Assembly (NCBI GenBank): GCA_963855995.1
Contig: OY979717.1
Span: 1,981,179 to 2,045,178 of the forward strand
Length of the DNA: 64,000 nucleotides
Source: Muricea muricata
Taxonomy: Eukaryota; Cnidaria; Anthozoa; Malacalcyonacea; Plexauridae
Reading direction: 5' to 3'
In this document: positions 1 to 16,854 of the stretch, in pieces
How positions within the stretch are numbered: position 1 is the first letter of the stretch
Layout of the letters: each line of letters starts with the position of its first letter
Position numbers and translations under genes: made by a program
Notes under the pieces: generated by a model
What the model was told of the DNA's origin: nothing
Database searches by the model: none
What the model saw: the letters and a program-made list of their open reading frames with translations, nothing else

Positions 1-303
1 TTTCCTTGTCAAATTTTATCTAGTTTATTAATTCCTCACATTGTAAAATTTCCTCTGTCTCGTTTCTTTCAAGTTTAGAACTTAAAATTTAAAAAAAACT
101 AGCACCCTGCATTACCCTGTGTTAATGCACGATCGTTAGCCAGTCACATTGAGGATTTTACGCTACTTATATCATAAATTAATTTTAGCTTATATAATTA
201 TGTTGCCTTGAGTACACGTTTTCCCTTCGGAATTAAAAAGAATGATAGAAAAGTAGATTCAGGGGAAGTTCATGATAAAATTTTTCATAAATATTTGACT
301 TAC

Positions 304-3300
304 ATTCTTCCCATTTTCACTGCGAAATGCTATTTGTTGTTGTACTTCAAACATCAAACCATCTGGAACCTTAAAGAGAAAATGAACTACATTTCTTGCT
401 AAGTTCGTCAATGCACATTCAAAGTAATTGATAAACCACACTAATCTCTCTACCTCTCTCTACATTAACATCAATATTATGAAGACGGTCTAATATCGGA
501 ACATCTCTCTGTCTATTCTAGTAACACGATTGAACTTGTATGGTTGTAAAACGTAATAATTGACGTTACAAACCTTGAAAATTTCAGCATAATTTTCCAT
601 GATAAATGACGTAATACGAATTCTCAGAATCTCATTCACGTCTCCTTTTCCACCGAAGATACATGGAACAAATGTCTGAATGACCTGAGGGTAGAATATT
701 ATAGACACTATCACTTAATTTTCAGAACCAATAGTTGTCTTATGCATGCATGCATGCGGTACCCAGAGTATTCTTTACACCAGACATAAATTGTTTACTG
801 TATTTGAGGAACATGCAGGTGAACAAACAGATCTAGCTATGATGTCGAGGACGCATGTTACAAAAGAACGAAACAGCGAAACGATGTGGCGACTGGCGAG
901 ACATCGGAGAAATAGTGAAATATTATTTCCCCATTAGAAATTTTAATTAGCTAACCAGTGGACCAGTTAAATTGCGCCAACATAATCTGTTTGTAACATA
1001 TATTATATAAATTAATAGTATACTATTGTATGTGACATATACAGTAGAGCACATGTGCATGGTTATTTCAACTTACCAGTTCCCGTGTTGGCAAATGGCT
1101 GCTGAGATTTAACTGATGATTCTTTGAAACTTTAATCATAAATCTTAAAAGAAGTTGCAATTGTTCTCTTTTGTTCTTCTCCAACAACAGCAATGTGAGT
1201 TGTAGTGTTCGAATCCCTGACAGTTTACATTTTGTTATTATACCTGAAAAGATGTTTACAAAACGTGTTGCATTGACACAACAGTAACTATAGTTATACA
1301 TTGATAATGATTCGTCTTCTATTCTTGAGTTTCACTGGGGCATTTTGCAGTAAATCTGAGTGGGGGTCGACTCAAAACGTGTTGATGATAAACCTGTACT
1401 GGAGTGAACAAAATCTCACGAAATTGCACATATGGCTGCCAAGCAAAAGGTCAACACATACAGTGAAAAATTATTCCCCTCCAATGAGTGTATATCGATT
1501 TTAGGTTGACTTCCAGTGATCATGAAATTTGTGACGTCAGGTGAAACCCAAGAATAAGGACACTTCTATTATAACTTTATTACAATAATATGCGTAATTG
1601 TTTTTAACAAAAATTATTAGTAGAGAATTTTACAGGATATTAGGTGATCAAATTATTTGCTTTACATTAAATGAATTTTTACTCTAAAAATCATTCTTCG
1701 TGATCTGTGGGCGTGGCATATATATTTTGTGATGAGTTATTTAAAAACAAAAAAATTGTACTGAGCCCGAATGACAAACTTCATGGGCTTCTGCTCTACA
1801 GCCTGAGCGTAGTTCTCTTTAAGGAACAACGCAAATTTTACTATACCTACTGTATATGTAACACGGACAAAACTCTTCAATAATTGCAGCCGCTGTGCGG
1901 TATAATGGCTACAGAAGTCTATCTTAAAATTTTTTATTCAGTTTTTTCTGTAAAATCGAGGTTATAATTCTTAATAAGCGATGTATCTACTGTATCTATA
2001 CCATCTATCTTATCCGTGATTCGTCACTTTTTCAGCTTGTGGACTGCAGCAGAGAGACCTCCTTGTGCGAACCTCTTAGTTAGGCAGAACTTATTAGTTA
2101 AATGAGGTGATATACCTAAACTCCAAGCTCAGTTCTTTTTAATAAATTTTAAATAAAAAGTAAATTATTCAACCTACTGCACTTACCTGATATTTTGGTA
2201 AAAACTGGAATGAAATTAGAGGTGACTAAAGGTTCAGAAAGTAACTCAAAATGTTCTTGAATTGTCTTGAAAACATCATTTTCAAATCCTGAACAACCTA
2301 CTGTACGAGAGTCGACATTGTGAGGCCCTATTGTAAGACACAGCAAATGAATACATCACGATTTAATTGGCAATCAGTATAATGGCATTCAATCAGTTTT
2401 AAATGTTACCACTGGAACTAACTTAGTTAACCACACTGAAGTACACAAAGCGTACGTTACACCCTCAAACCCATGATCCGCTCTGAATGTATGCATATAT
2501 TTGAACACTGCAATTTTTTGTTTTTACAAAGTTGCACTTTAATTCAGTCGTATTTAGCCATACTGAACATGTTCTCAAGAAAAATCAAGGAATGAAAACA
2601 TACACCATGGATAGATTAAACAGCATAATAGCGTATGGCTATAAATTAAAGCATTCGACAAGCATTACAAGTTGAAAGTTGCATCTTAATGAAAATACTC
2701 CCTTATGCCATCTGTGGCCATCTATTAAAATATACCTATCCAAAGAGGTGTCCCTAGGACTGTCAGGTGGCAGCCTGGTTAACACCCTGTGTGTAAGGCA
2801 CCGTGCATGAAGCTCCATAAAAAAGCCTCTAAATTGATGCCTGTCTAACTTTCCCTCTGGTTGTCTTCAGTGGTTTCATGTGCTCACAAGACACTTGCAT
2901 GATTCTTTTATGACAGGGATGGCTTGCTGGAGTGCAGTGGAGGGGTGGTGAGCATCAGACAGTGCAGAATAATGCGTAACTGAATAACTGATGATACTCA
3001 TCTCCAGTGGTCTTAGCAGACCAGATATCCCCCCCCCCCTCAACCAGTCATGCTGGTAAAATATGTGTGAATAAACTTAGTTTTATGTTGTTGATGTTCC
3101 ATGGTTTCCAAAATTGTTTTATGTTGAATAAATGTATTTTAGCCCGCTGATTTGTTTATTCTAAAATACGTCAAAATGCTTGCTAAAGTGATTATAATGG
3201 CTACTGTAATATTTGCTAAAATAAATATGACTGCGAACTTGTACATACAGTGAATGAGACATTTCATGGCAGAGACCAACCACTTTGGCACAGCCTCTGT

Positions 3301-5145
3301 AACTATAAAAGACATGAAATGATTGGTCAGAGTAGCAAATTAGTTACTGAGTGACATAAAATTTAAGGAGGAGAGGGATTTTATAATAAATTGCAAGTGT
3401 CTCAAAACTTTGATCATAAATACAGGCCACTTTTGTAACAGTGGGCAAATTAGATTCAAAACAGGAAATAGTAACAAATGACATGAACTAACAGCAGACA
3501 CATACCATTTCTTAAACCAGATGTAATGTTGCCCAGGACATTTTCCCAACTTAACAAATCAACATCCAAAATGTCATTCAGGGTAGTGACTTTTAATGCT
3601 TGTTGCAATCTACAAATTAAATTGAAGTAAAACATGCAAGTATCAGTGGCGTTTATACATATTAATTTATTCAGACCGTGCAAAACAGAAACTAACAGAG
3701 GCTAAGTATAACTATCACTGGGAACATAATTGGCTGACTTATCCCCCACTGAATATTTTAGTTCCTATTACCATAACAATCTTCAGTTTTTGTGAATTCA
3801 AAAAGTTGTATTGCATTAAATACGTGCAGCTTTTCAAATTATCTTACTTTGCCTTTATTGACAATTAAAAATATGTAAACAACAGCCTTTGAACCCCTTT
3901 TTCACATATAAGGCTGAGTCCTGATGTTACCTTTCAAGGCAAACAGTCATCCACAGCTGATTAGGATCAGTTGGCTGACAGCATTCAGCTTTTTGATTAT
4001 CTGCAGTTGTTTCCACTTGATTCTCACTAGATGTTCCTTGGGGTTCAGCATGACAAAGGTTTTCAGATTCGTCAGTATGACTTGCAATAGATATTCCTTG
4101 ATTCAACTGATTCTCTTCTTGGTCATTACTTGCAGTTGCTCGACATGTATTATCAATAGATTCTTCCTGATCGGTTTTTTTGTTTCCTTGGCGTACAAGC
4201 TTCTCATTATGTTGATCACAATTCATAGTCTCTGTTGCATTTTCATCATCGCTTTCTTCATTTTTTTCCATCAAACTAAAATTATATTCACTTTTCCATT
4301 TTCGAGTCAACCCTGGCATACCCTTTCTTGAATGCTTTCTTCTTAGATGGTCATGAGAATGTTCCTGCTTTGTTTTCACCGCACCTAGATTCTGCAACAC
4401 TAGCCCTGCTTTTCCATTGCTTCCACTCTGTCTCAAGCTAAACTGTGGTGGCATGTTCTTTACTATCTTAGGACTACATTCATTTTCAAACTCTTTAGGA
4501 ATATTTTGCAATCCGTTCCTATTTCCCAAAGGTTTCCTTGTTAGCTGCAGCCTATCTGAAAAGCTAGAATGTCGCTTAAGAGTTGACCCTCTATTTTTAA
4601 CCATTTTTATTTCTGTATTTTCTTTCAAATCACTGGCGGCCCGTGCTCTAGCTTCCTTAAAAACGCCCACCTTGCCTATAAAACTGTATAAATGGCTTTC
4701 TTCAAACACAGGTTTTGCCGATTTAAATTGGTCGAGTACATCTTCAAATACATTTCGTTGTAAAAGCTTTTGACACAGGAGCTTTGCCTGAGTTCGTGAA
4801 ACATTCTGACCAAAATTAGGATTAAATTTCAAGAATTCATGGATCCACGCAAGGGCATCGGAACCGCTAAAGCAATCGTCATAATATTTCATTCGCCATC
4901 TCTTCTTCTTTAATCGAACGCCTGTTTTAAAGTTTCTTACAAGCTCGTTCCACTAAATCAACAGATAAATTGTATTAAATCGGTTTGTTAGCTCAAGTCG
5001 TTTGTTGGTCTAACATAAAAAACGTAAATAATCTGGTCGAGTGTTCATCAACGTTCTGGGGAAGCAAGCCAAATTTACTTACCATTTTAGTCGCTCTAAA
5101 CGGTTCATTCTCAGCAAAAAAAGCAATGCTTTGCCCGGACTCCAT
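304..5145 (-). CDS. DEPDC1: DEPDC1-type DEP and RhoGAP-like domain protein, 8 exons, 3' end missing
   Basis: Exons, in transcription order on the minus strand: 5145-5083, 4952-3931, 3609-3506, 3302-3249, 2300-2187, 1243-1077, 684-574, 369-304. All have GT/AG borders, phases agree at every junction, and together they give 567 codons. Residues about 16-110 are a DEP domain (FRATKMWNEL, then DCFSGSDALAWIHEFL). Exon 2 adds a long low-complexity acidic linker. Exons 3-8 match the inactive RhoGAP-like part of vertebrate DEPDC1/DEPDC1B (VPKWLVSAMKCL, GFENDVFKTIQEHFELLSEP, LQLLLRFMIKVSKN, FIMENYAEIFK). Family members act in mitosis and Rho/Wnt-linked signalling; function here is inferred. Exon 5 joins exon 6 in phase, without the central insert of human DEPDC1A, so the domain order is more like DEPDC1B. 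The terminal exon(s) lie off the left edge. The ATG at 5145 is the first in frame and fits the family N-terminus. Exon 5 could start at 2300 or 2297. Confidence 0.88.
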
Positions 5146-5390
5146 TTTGGTCGCTTTCGATTTGCCCGAAATTCACAAAAAAGAACGAGAAATCATGCCG
5201 ACGTTCGTGAAGATAAAAGTATTGCGTGAGAGTTCTAATCTGGTTCCAATTCAATAAAGAATGTCAATTATGTGATTTTAAATGTTCCGCCGGCGATAAA
5301 CGACAACATTTTATTGGATAGTTAAGTAGTGACGTTTCAGAATACAACTTATTATGGCTTACATAAAGTTTATACCACTATAAAAGCAAT
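5146..5390. promoter_or_regulatory. Shared bidirectional promoter interval between DEPDC1-type gene and METTL1
   Basis: Only 245 bp separate the two start codons, which point away from each other, so both promoters and 5' UTRs must lie here or overlap. No TATA box is obvious at a standard place. An ATTGG pentamer (inverted CCAAT box) is at 5313-5317 and a TGACG half-site (CRE-like) at 5330-5334. CCAAT-containing, TATA-less intervals are typical of bidirectional housekeeping promoters. The assignment rests on gene layout; the two motifs are short and could be chance. Confidence 0.6.
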
Positions 5391-9230
<3,840 letters not shown>

Positions 9231-9579
9231 TATTGCTGTGTGAGCGATTATTTTAAATATGCATCGTAGAATTTTCAGACCAATCTTATTTCCTACCTAC
9301 CCCTGTGCGAGGCCGGTTCTACTGAAACGGAAAAACCTGACTGCGGGAAAGATAGAAGTCTCTATTCTGTAGAAACTGAGCGAACAATGGATGTCAGAGA
9401 GCTTACGCTGGCACAACGGCCACGGCAACTTAAATTAGGCATAAAACTCGGTAACCAATTTATGTTTTGGTCACTAATATGATTCTATCCCCAAGTATCC
9501 CCAACCATAACATTAACCTAACCCCTACTACCCCTAACCGTTGTCTTGGTTACCGAAACATAAATTGATAACCTGAAAC
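9231..9579. other. Intergenic stretch downstream of METTL1
   Basis: No gene is seen. About 9450-9575 holds a small inverted repeat (GGTAACCAATTTATGTTTTG and a reverse-complement-like partner near 9550) separated by a CCTAACCC-rich segment. It is probably a degraded MITE. The last 8 bp (9572-9579, CCTGAAAC) are the left target duplication of the next element. Confidence 0.5.
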
Positions 9580-11219
9580 CACTGAGCTATACTATATATC
9601 TGGAGATCGGGCTCTCGACTTCAAAGTGTCCCCAAAAACATGGCGGATTTGACGTCACTGGGGTAAAGCCATTGAATGGGTAAAGCAAATTGGGTAAAGC
9701 TGGGGTACGCCGTTAATGCGGTTTACCACTGACCAGGGCTCATTCACTTGCGGGCGACACGAAATTCCCCCCCTGATTTAGCGATTGAAATTGTTTTATT
9801 TCTACAATTTACATAGTGTATTAAAAAAATCGTATCGTCGTTTGAAATTATTGTGAATTTATGGTCATGAAATTTAAACCGCCTGCGAATATGATAGCCT
9901 CTGCAGTCAACAGCGGGAAACAGGACGAAAGATATGAAAGCACTTAGGTAAAGTTTTATATTTTACATGGCTAGTAAATTTGAACAACAAAACCTGACCC
10001 AGTGACCCATGAATACTTTAATATTTAGTACTCAGATGCGATGATACCATCATATCAATACAACAAAATTTATACAAATGTCCATGCTTTATTTAAAACA
10101 GCATTTCAGTTGTCTTGGGCTGAAAGAACCTTTGTTTGGTTTTGCTCAACAATTGTATATTGTAAACACAACTTGCATCAAGTTTAACGTACAAAAAAAT
10201 GTACATCTTCAATAAAACTGTTTCACAAATTCGTTTTTACCACTTTTTTCTTAAATTTCTGTTTCGTTTAATATGAGTGGTAATAAATTTTATACATGTC
10301 ATAGTGAATGCTTTTCAGGGGAATTGTACTGAACATTACTAATGCATCAGATAAATGTTAGCCCACATGGAAGTCAATATGACAAGGGCAAGGCCAGGAA
10401 GGTAAGCATTTTTTTCATATTTTCATCAACATAAATCAAAGTACTCTCTCAATCTACACGTATAAATTTAAATTAGTGTGTTCTCAATGGATTGGGATCC
10501 CAAGGAACATTTGCCTGAGTTACAAATTGCATACCTTTACCATTTCAGCAAGATAGTGTCCTTACCTGAACAATATATATTTGGGCTATCCAGAGCAGTG
10601 TCATGCCATTAACACTTAAAGGGTCATATCAATTAATTGTTATCATATGTATGTATAAGTATAATACTTGATATATACTAAAAAACAACTATATTAAATG
10701 AACAATGATTTTATTAATCAAAACAATACCAGTATTAACATATATAATTATTATATACATATATAAATTTATAAGATTTAAATTATGCAGCACCAGCATT
10801 TCATTCATGTTTAGTGAAAAAAAAACATGATAATTGACAAGGGCAGATTTTAGGGGAGGGGATGGGGGTTGTTAGGGATGTGTACTAATACCCCTCCCCT
10901 TAGGAACATCTGCACCTTTCCTGTCAGATGAGAATTGATCTGCCTCTAATAATTGAATATATACTTCACTTTTATAGATTCAGGGCTCTAGATGCCCAAA
11001 AATTCAGGACAGCCAGAAATTGTCAAACTGTAATCATCCAATTAAAATGTAGAGTAAAGAGAAAATTCAGTGGCTGTTAATAGATGAAGACTTAATTAAA
11101 AATTGACTTAATAGAAATAGACATTGTTAACAGAAAATAGACTTGCTATTAATATGAAATTAATAAATACTGGTAATAGCCTAAAAAATTTACAATTCAA
11201 TGTTCAATTTTACAATGTT

Positions 11220-12020
11220 GAAGTTTGCTTTCTCTTCCCCTGTGAGACCATTCACCAGAAAATATCCACATGGTACTTTCCAGTTGGAATTTAAGGAGAC
11301 TGCTATAAACACTAGTGTGTCTTAAGCTTCTGGCAAGGAGTCGTCGTCGACATCAATGCCATAGTCAACAAACCCGCAATACTTCCCTGCCTTACCACGC
11401 CACTAGACATGCTTGTGTATAGACATATCATCCTGGATATGCACCTGGATTTTCTTCTGCGTGACTAACCTTTTCATAAGTTCCTTAGTAAGAGGGTGGT
11501 AAAGGGTTTTTCGTGAACCGTGAATTGCCAATATTTGTTGTTGTGAAATGAGATTTGACAAATTTTTATGCCTATATCTGAGCCATGATTGGCAGCTGGA
11601 CGAGTAGGGATAAGTGCTAAATAACAAAGTACAATGCATTGGTGACAACAATTTTACTAAATGCTTTTATTTTCTTCATTCTTTTCTACATATATTGGCT
11701 GTTTTTACAAAAATTCGTCCGAATTTGAGCTTTCAATGGTGCTTTTTACTTCCTACAGCGTAAAAATAGGCTGATGGGTTAAGAAAGGGGTTAAATTTAC
11801 ACAGTTAAAAACGAGTTCATTAAATTTCGTGAAATTACTAATTTTTTACCTGTGAAATGTGAAATGGCTGTTTTTCCTCTCATGAAACGTGATCCGACAC
11901 CCATCCAACACCTCCCTTTAGCACCCTCTAGTAATTCCATAAAAAGTTTTTTCCAGAATATTAGCACAATCACTACTGACAAGGTTTTCTTTTTTAACTC
12001 ACTTACCACTGTCATCAAGG
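11220..12020 (-). pseudogene. P-type transposase, central and catalytic remnants
   Basis: In minus-strand frames, conceptual translation gives CGFVDYGIDVDDDSLPEA and then, one frame over (about 11,330-11,225), ALVFIAVSLNSNWKVPCGYF. Together they resemble the RNase-H-like catalytic core of P-element and THAP9 transposases (an acidic residue after a GxVDYG-type strand, then a WK.P.GYF segment). Upstream pieces at about 11.8-12.0 kb look like the preceding helical region. Frameshifts and stops separate the pieces, so no functional product is expected. Confidence 0.6.
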
Positions 12021-12467
12021 AGCTTACCTTTTTATTTAACCTACGTGTTTTTTTTTCTGAGATATATTCAATTTCTTCTTCAAACTTTCAACCTGGTCCA
12101 TAAGATCATCAACTTTTCTTCTTAATCTACAAGGAGATCTTATAAAGTAGGAATGATCTTAATCATTTGCCTCATTACTACTCACTTTACTTTGACACTC
12201 ATCAGGTTGTTTCCTTTTTTTCCTGGCTGGCTACTTACAATATTGAAATCCTTCATTCCTAAGTTGTCATTACCATCATGCAGTAACAACTTCAACACAA
12301 CCTGGTCCTTTCCAGAACTGTTTCCTTCAAACCACTAGGCATATTTTGTTTTTCTACGTACACAATAGATATTTATTTGTTTCAGCTGGACAGTGACAAT
12401 AATTGTTTATTATAATTTAAATTATTGTAGATTATTTTAAAATTGACCAACCTACTCAGTATTCAAC

Positions 12468-12472
12468 AGTGC
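12468..12472. repeat. Target-site duplication of the BEL/Pao element (left copy)
   Basis: AGTGC directly precedes the left LTR and recurs at 18580-18584 directly after the right LTR. A perfect 5-bp duplication is typical for BEL/Pao integrases. Confidence 0.9.
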
Positions 12473-12669
12473 TGTATTAGAGTAGAAATATATATGACGG
12501 AAAATAAGCTTGGTTTTATCCTTTACTGATGAAATAACAAGACTAACGATACAATGGTTTGATATAAACTATATTAGATTGTTTAGTTCGAAGAGCACAT
12601 GCAAAAGAGGTTGGACACGCATGCGTCAACTGATCTCAATATGTGTATGTTTAGTTTGTTTCTTCGACA
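12473..12669 (-). repeat. BEL/Pao 3' LTR
   Basis: This 197-bp long terminal repeat is nearly identical to 18383-18579 (one substitution). The pol stop codon (12583-12585) lies inside it. A short purine-rich GGAGGA immediately precedes it in the element's orientation, at the expected polypurine-tract place. Confidence 0.93.
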
Positions 12670-15600
12670 TCCTCCGGGGCGGCGTAAGGTTTTCGTCCAT
12701 TCCGAAATTCTGCTGGTTGCTCTTGTTGCTGCTGCTCTTTTGGGTTTTTCTCTGGTCGATTCTTCCTTCCCCCCAGAACGATCTACATCGGGTTGTTCTT
12801 GACGATCGCTTGTTTCCTTCGACGTGCTTTCGCTTGCTGATAATTCTAAAGGATAAAGCTTACAAATTGGTCTGTTCGTGTGTCCCGTACTTGTTCGAAT
12901 CTTAGCTGCACGAATAAGATCATCTCCTCCTTTGATCAGATCCTCAACTACTGCTAATCTCCAACTGGATCGGGGACCATCATCATGAACTAGGACTACG
13001 TCCCCCCTTTTGATGGTTTGCTTGTTGTCTCCGCTAGAACGATGGTATTCGCGTAATGACGTTAGGTATTCGTGTCGCCATCTTCTCCAAAACCTTTGCA
13101 AGATAACAGCTTGTAATTTCACTCGACGTTGAACATCTGATTCAGTTCCATAATCGGGGTCGGCCAACTCCTCAGGCGAGATTGGAGTATCAAATGGTAA
13201 TGAGGTAATTCTTCTTCCGTACAGTAAGTGGGATGGAGTTAACGGTTCTGCGTCGTTGATATCACTCGGTACAAATGTAATCGGGCGATCATTCAGGATA
13301 GCTTCAACTTCAACAATTAGAGTTTGGAGTTCTTCTAGTGTCACTAATGTCCGACCGAGCGTTTTCCTTATGACTGTTTTCGTCAAACCAATGAGACGTT
13401 CCCAAAAGCCCCCGTACCAAGGGGCTCGCTTGGGTATAAATTTCCACTCAACTCCTTGTCTACTGAAGGTTTCCTTTAGCGATAAGGATTCGAACAATCT
13501 CTTGAGAGTTTCTGCTGAGGCAAGGTAGGTGGAAGCATTGTCAGAGATCATGAGGTAGGGTAGAGACTTACGACTAGAGAATCGACGAAATGCAAGAAGG
13601 AATTTCTTCTCTGAAAGGTTGGATACAATTTCCAAATGGATGGCTCTCGTAACTGCACATGTGAAAAGACAAATGTACGTTTTCTCTTCTCCGGAATGGG
13701 TTCTGACAAAAAGTGGTCCTGCAAAGTCCACTCCCGTCACTGTGAATGGTTTCGTTTCTTTGACTCTTATTGTTGGTAAAGGTGCAGGGTCTGGGACCTT
13801 AAAGGATGTACCGATAACTCTGCGACAGGTGACACAACGTCTAAGCAACTTCTTTACGAACTGCCTTATTGCGATTATCCAGTAACTTTGTCGAACTGCT
13901 GTTATGGTTGCGTTGATACCTGAATGCAACTGTTTGTGATGAGCATCTAAGACGATCAGTTCCGCAAGCCTACAGTTTGGTGGAATTATGTACGGAAATC
14001 TGGTCAGTTCACTTAGTGGGGCGTTATGAATCCGGCCGCCGCAACGAAGATATCCTTCGGTGTCTAGGTATAGGCGAAGTTGTCTTACCAATGGTAAACG
14101 AGTGGATGATGGTGATTTGAGGTTAGCGATTTCTGTGCTGTAATGACGATTTTGACAATTTTTTATCCATACTTTCAAGGCTTCGCGTTTTTCGCTAGGA
14201 GTAATTGGTCCTTCAATTCTTGGTTCGGTTTTGGCAATGTTCTGTAAGAACCGATAAACGTAGGTAGTGACCATTAGAAGTTTTTCTAGTGAACTGTATC
14301 GAGACATATCAATGATCAGGTGTATATCCACGGAATTCGTTTGTTTTTGGTTAGTTCCACTGGAGGCTGTATTCGGTGTTTCTGTCGTGTTTGCCTTCGT
14401 CTCGCTAACTTCAGACTCAAAAACTTCGGTTTCACACAGAGAGAGGTTTATGGTTGACAACGGGTTCCACACAGGCCATTGTGTTTCTTGTAATAACCAG
14501 GTCGGTCCGTTGTTCCAAAGAGAAGACAATTGTAATTGCGAGGTTGTAATTCCACGGGTTAGCAAATCAGCTGGGTTCTGATCTGTTGGGCAGTGGTTCC
14601 ACGTCGACATGGGAAAGAGGCCTTTCATTTCATTTATACGATGCATAACAAATTGCTTCAGCTTTCGATTGCTGTTGATCCAGTATAGAACTATTTCACT
14701 GTCCGACCAAATTTTTGCCTTCAGGTTGGGATATCTGGGACTAAGTGTGTCCAATAGAAATTTAGCTAATCGTGTCCCGATCAGAGCGGCCATAAGCTCT
14801 AACTGAGGAAGGCTTAGTAGCTTTAGAGGTGCGACTCGAGACTTGGCCATGATAGGCGAGGATTGGTTTCCGTTAGTAAGGTAGGCTATACAACCATACG
14901 CTTTTGGACTTGCGTCAACAAATACATGGATGTACGTTGTGGAATTCTGTGCGGGATTTTGGGAGAAGTATTTTCTTTGGAATGTGACATTGGTTGCATC
15001 ACTTAAATCTTTCGCGATGTGTAGCCATTTTGTCTTTAGCTGAAGGGGTAGTGGTTCATCCCATGCCAGCTCTTTCTGCCATAATTCTTGAATTAGTAGT
15101 TTGGCCTTGACAGTCACAGGGGATAAAAGTCCCACAGGATCGTAGATCTTGGAAGAGATTTGTAATACGTGGCGTTTGGTGATAGTTGGTGGTGGTGTGT
15201 ATTCTTTTGCCGGTGTATAACTCAGGGTGTCGGTTGATGGATTCCATTTTAGGCCCAGAATGTTGACAATGGGTTTGGAGTCAGCTGTTCCGTCTTTTGC
15301 AGCAACCTCTTGTAGCGATGGACTATTTGATGCCCACGATTGTAGATGGAAGTTTGCATTCTGCATAATAGATCGAGCTTCATTGTAGTATTGAACAGTG
15401 TCCGTTTCGTTCTCACAGCCAGAGATAACGTTGTCAACGTAGATGTTCTTGATGTCGTGGGCTACGGCCTGATCGTAATTTTGTAGGTGACATCGAAGAG
15501 TGGCGTTCAGCAAAAAGGGGGAGCTAGTGGAGCCAAAGAGGACGGTCTTGAAGCGGAATGTATTTAAGACACTTTCAGGATTCATCGGGTCTGAGAGCCA

Positions 15601-16854
15601 AAGGAATCTGGTAAAATCTCGGTCATTATCGTCAAGACCAACGTGGAGAAAGGCCTTTTCGATATCTGCTGACAGGCCATAGGGGAAGGTCCGGAATCGT
15701 AGAAGGATCGTACACATGTCGTTGAGGAAAGGTGGACCAGTAAGTAAACAGTCGTTCAGACTAGGAGAATTGGGTGATGAGTGGAAGCTACAGTCAAAGA
15801 CAATTCGAACTAGCGTTGTAGATGATTCCTTGTGAACAGGGTGATGTGGGATGTAGTGAACTTTAGTGGTTGTCGTTGTTTCTTCAACCTTTTCAATGAA
15901 CCCTCGTTTTATTTGCTCTTGTATAATGTTTCCATAACTTTTAAGAAGATCTGGAGCAGATGAAAGTCGACGTACCATTGCGCGAGTCCGACGTTCACAA
16001 GCTTTGTAGTTGTCTGGAAGTGGAGGTGCATTATCTTTCCAGGGAAATTTCGTTGTGTAGCTGCCATCTGGGTTTCGGGTAATGGAGGTGGTGATGTAAT
16101 CTTCTAGAAAATCATGTTGTTTATCAGTGTTTGATGGTGGAGTGGTCCCCAAGGACTCGAGGGACCAGAAACGTTCTAGATCGAATTCGGTGTCTTTGGT
16201 GGATGTTACCGTTTGCAGGAAATTAACAAGGGTGCTAGAGGATGAGGAACATGGCAATGGTCCTGAGAGAAGGTATCCTAGCTTTGATGCAACTGCTGTC
16301 GGGCCTTGACCGCGAATTACTTGATCTTCCACTATGTCCCAATAGTGGTCAGCTCCAATTAGTAAAGATATATTGAAATTCTCTTCATCAGTCGTAGGGT
16401 GGGCAAGGGTTAAATTTCGTAGGTGAGGGATTTCATTCATTTGTGTACGATGTGGAATTTGAAGAGGAGTAGCTATTTTATCGATGATGAGAACATGTAA
16501 GGGAATTCGTTCCCCAGTACGGGTGACAAGGTAAACTGTAGCAAGTGGGAGATGGCGTTTGGCAGCAGTTTGGGCCCCAAAGGCTGATAGGGAAATTTCT
16601 TCTGTTTGAGTGAGCTGGATACCAAGTTGGTTGGCAAGACTGGTCGTGATAAAGGATCGTTGGGCACCTTCATCCAGGAGGATGCTTGCATCGCAAAACA
16701 ACTGTCCAGAACTTACAGTTGCAACAGCTGTCTTTAAAAGAGATACATGCCTGACAGTTGGGGAATGGATTGAAGGAACAAGAGTGGCATGAGTAGATCT
16801 CGGTTGTTGTGTATTAGGTTTAACTGGTAGTCGTCTTGCTGAATAGGTGGGTTA
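12583..16854 (-). CDS. pol: BEL/Pao Pol polyprotein (protease, RT, RNase H, integrase)
   Basis: The frame is open from a stop at about 16,854 and has no upstream ATG suited to independent start. Residues below count from the TTG at 16,701 (1,372 aa from there). Protease: LLDEGAQRSF at about 9-18. RT: the NPDGSYTTKFPW lead-in, catalytic D346 in SADIEKAF, and YVDN at 421-424 where most RTs have YVDD. RNase H: FVDAS near 594-598. Integrase: zinc residues H921/H926/C956/C959 and DDE triad D992, D1054, E1101. Pol is in the -1 frame relative to gag and overlaps it by about 120 nt, so it is probably made by -1 frameshifting. No internal stop. The final residues are encoded inside the LTR. Confidence 0.93.

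Noticed and set aside
3924..4331. Plus-strand 135-aa hydrophobic frame
   Set aside because: It is antisense to exon 2 of the DEPDC1-type gene. Its apparent membrane segments come from the complement of acidic codons.
9480..9545. CCTAACCC-rich stretch as interstitial telomere sequence
   Set aside because: Units are irregular (CCCTACTACCCCTAACC), few, and sit inside a small inverted repeat; not a TTAGGG array.
12510..12905. Plus-strand 131-aa frame with hydrophobic stretches
   Set aside because: It is antisense to the end of the BEL pol gene and its LTR, and has no independent support.
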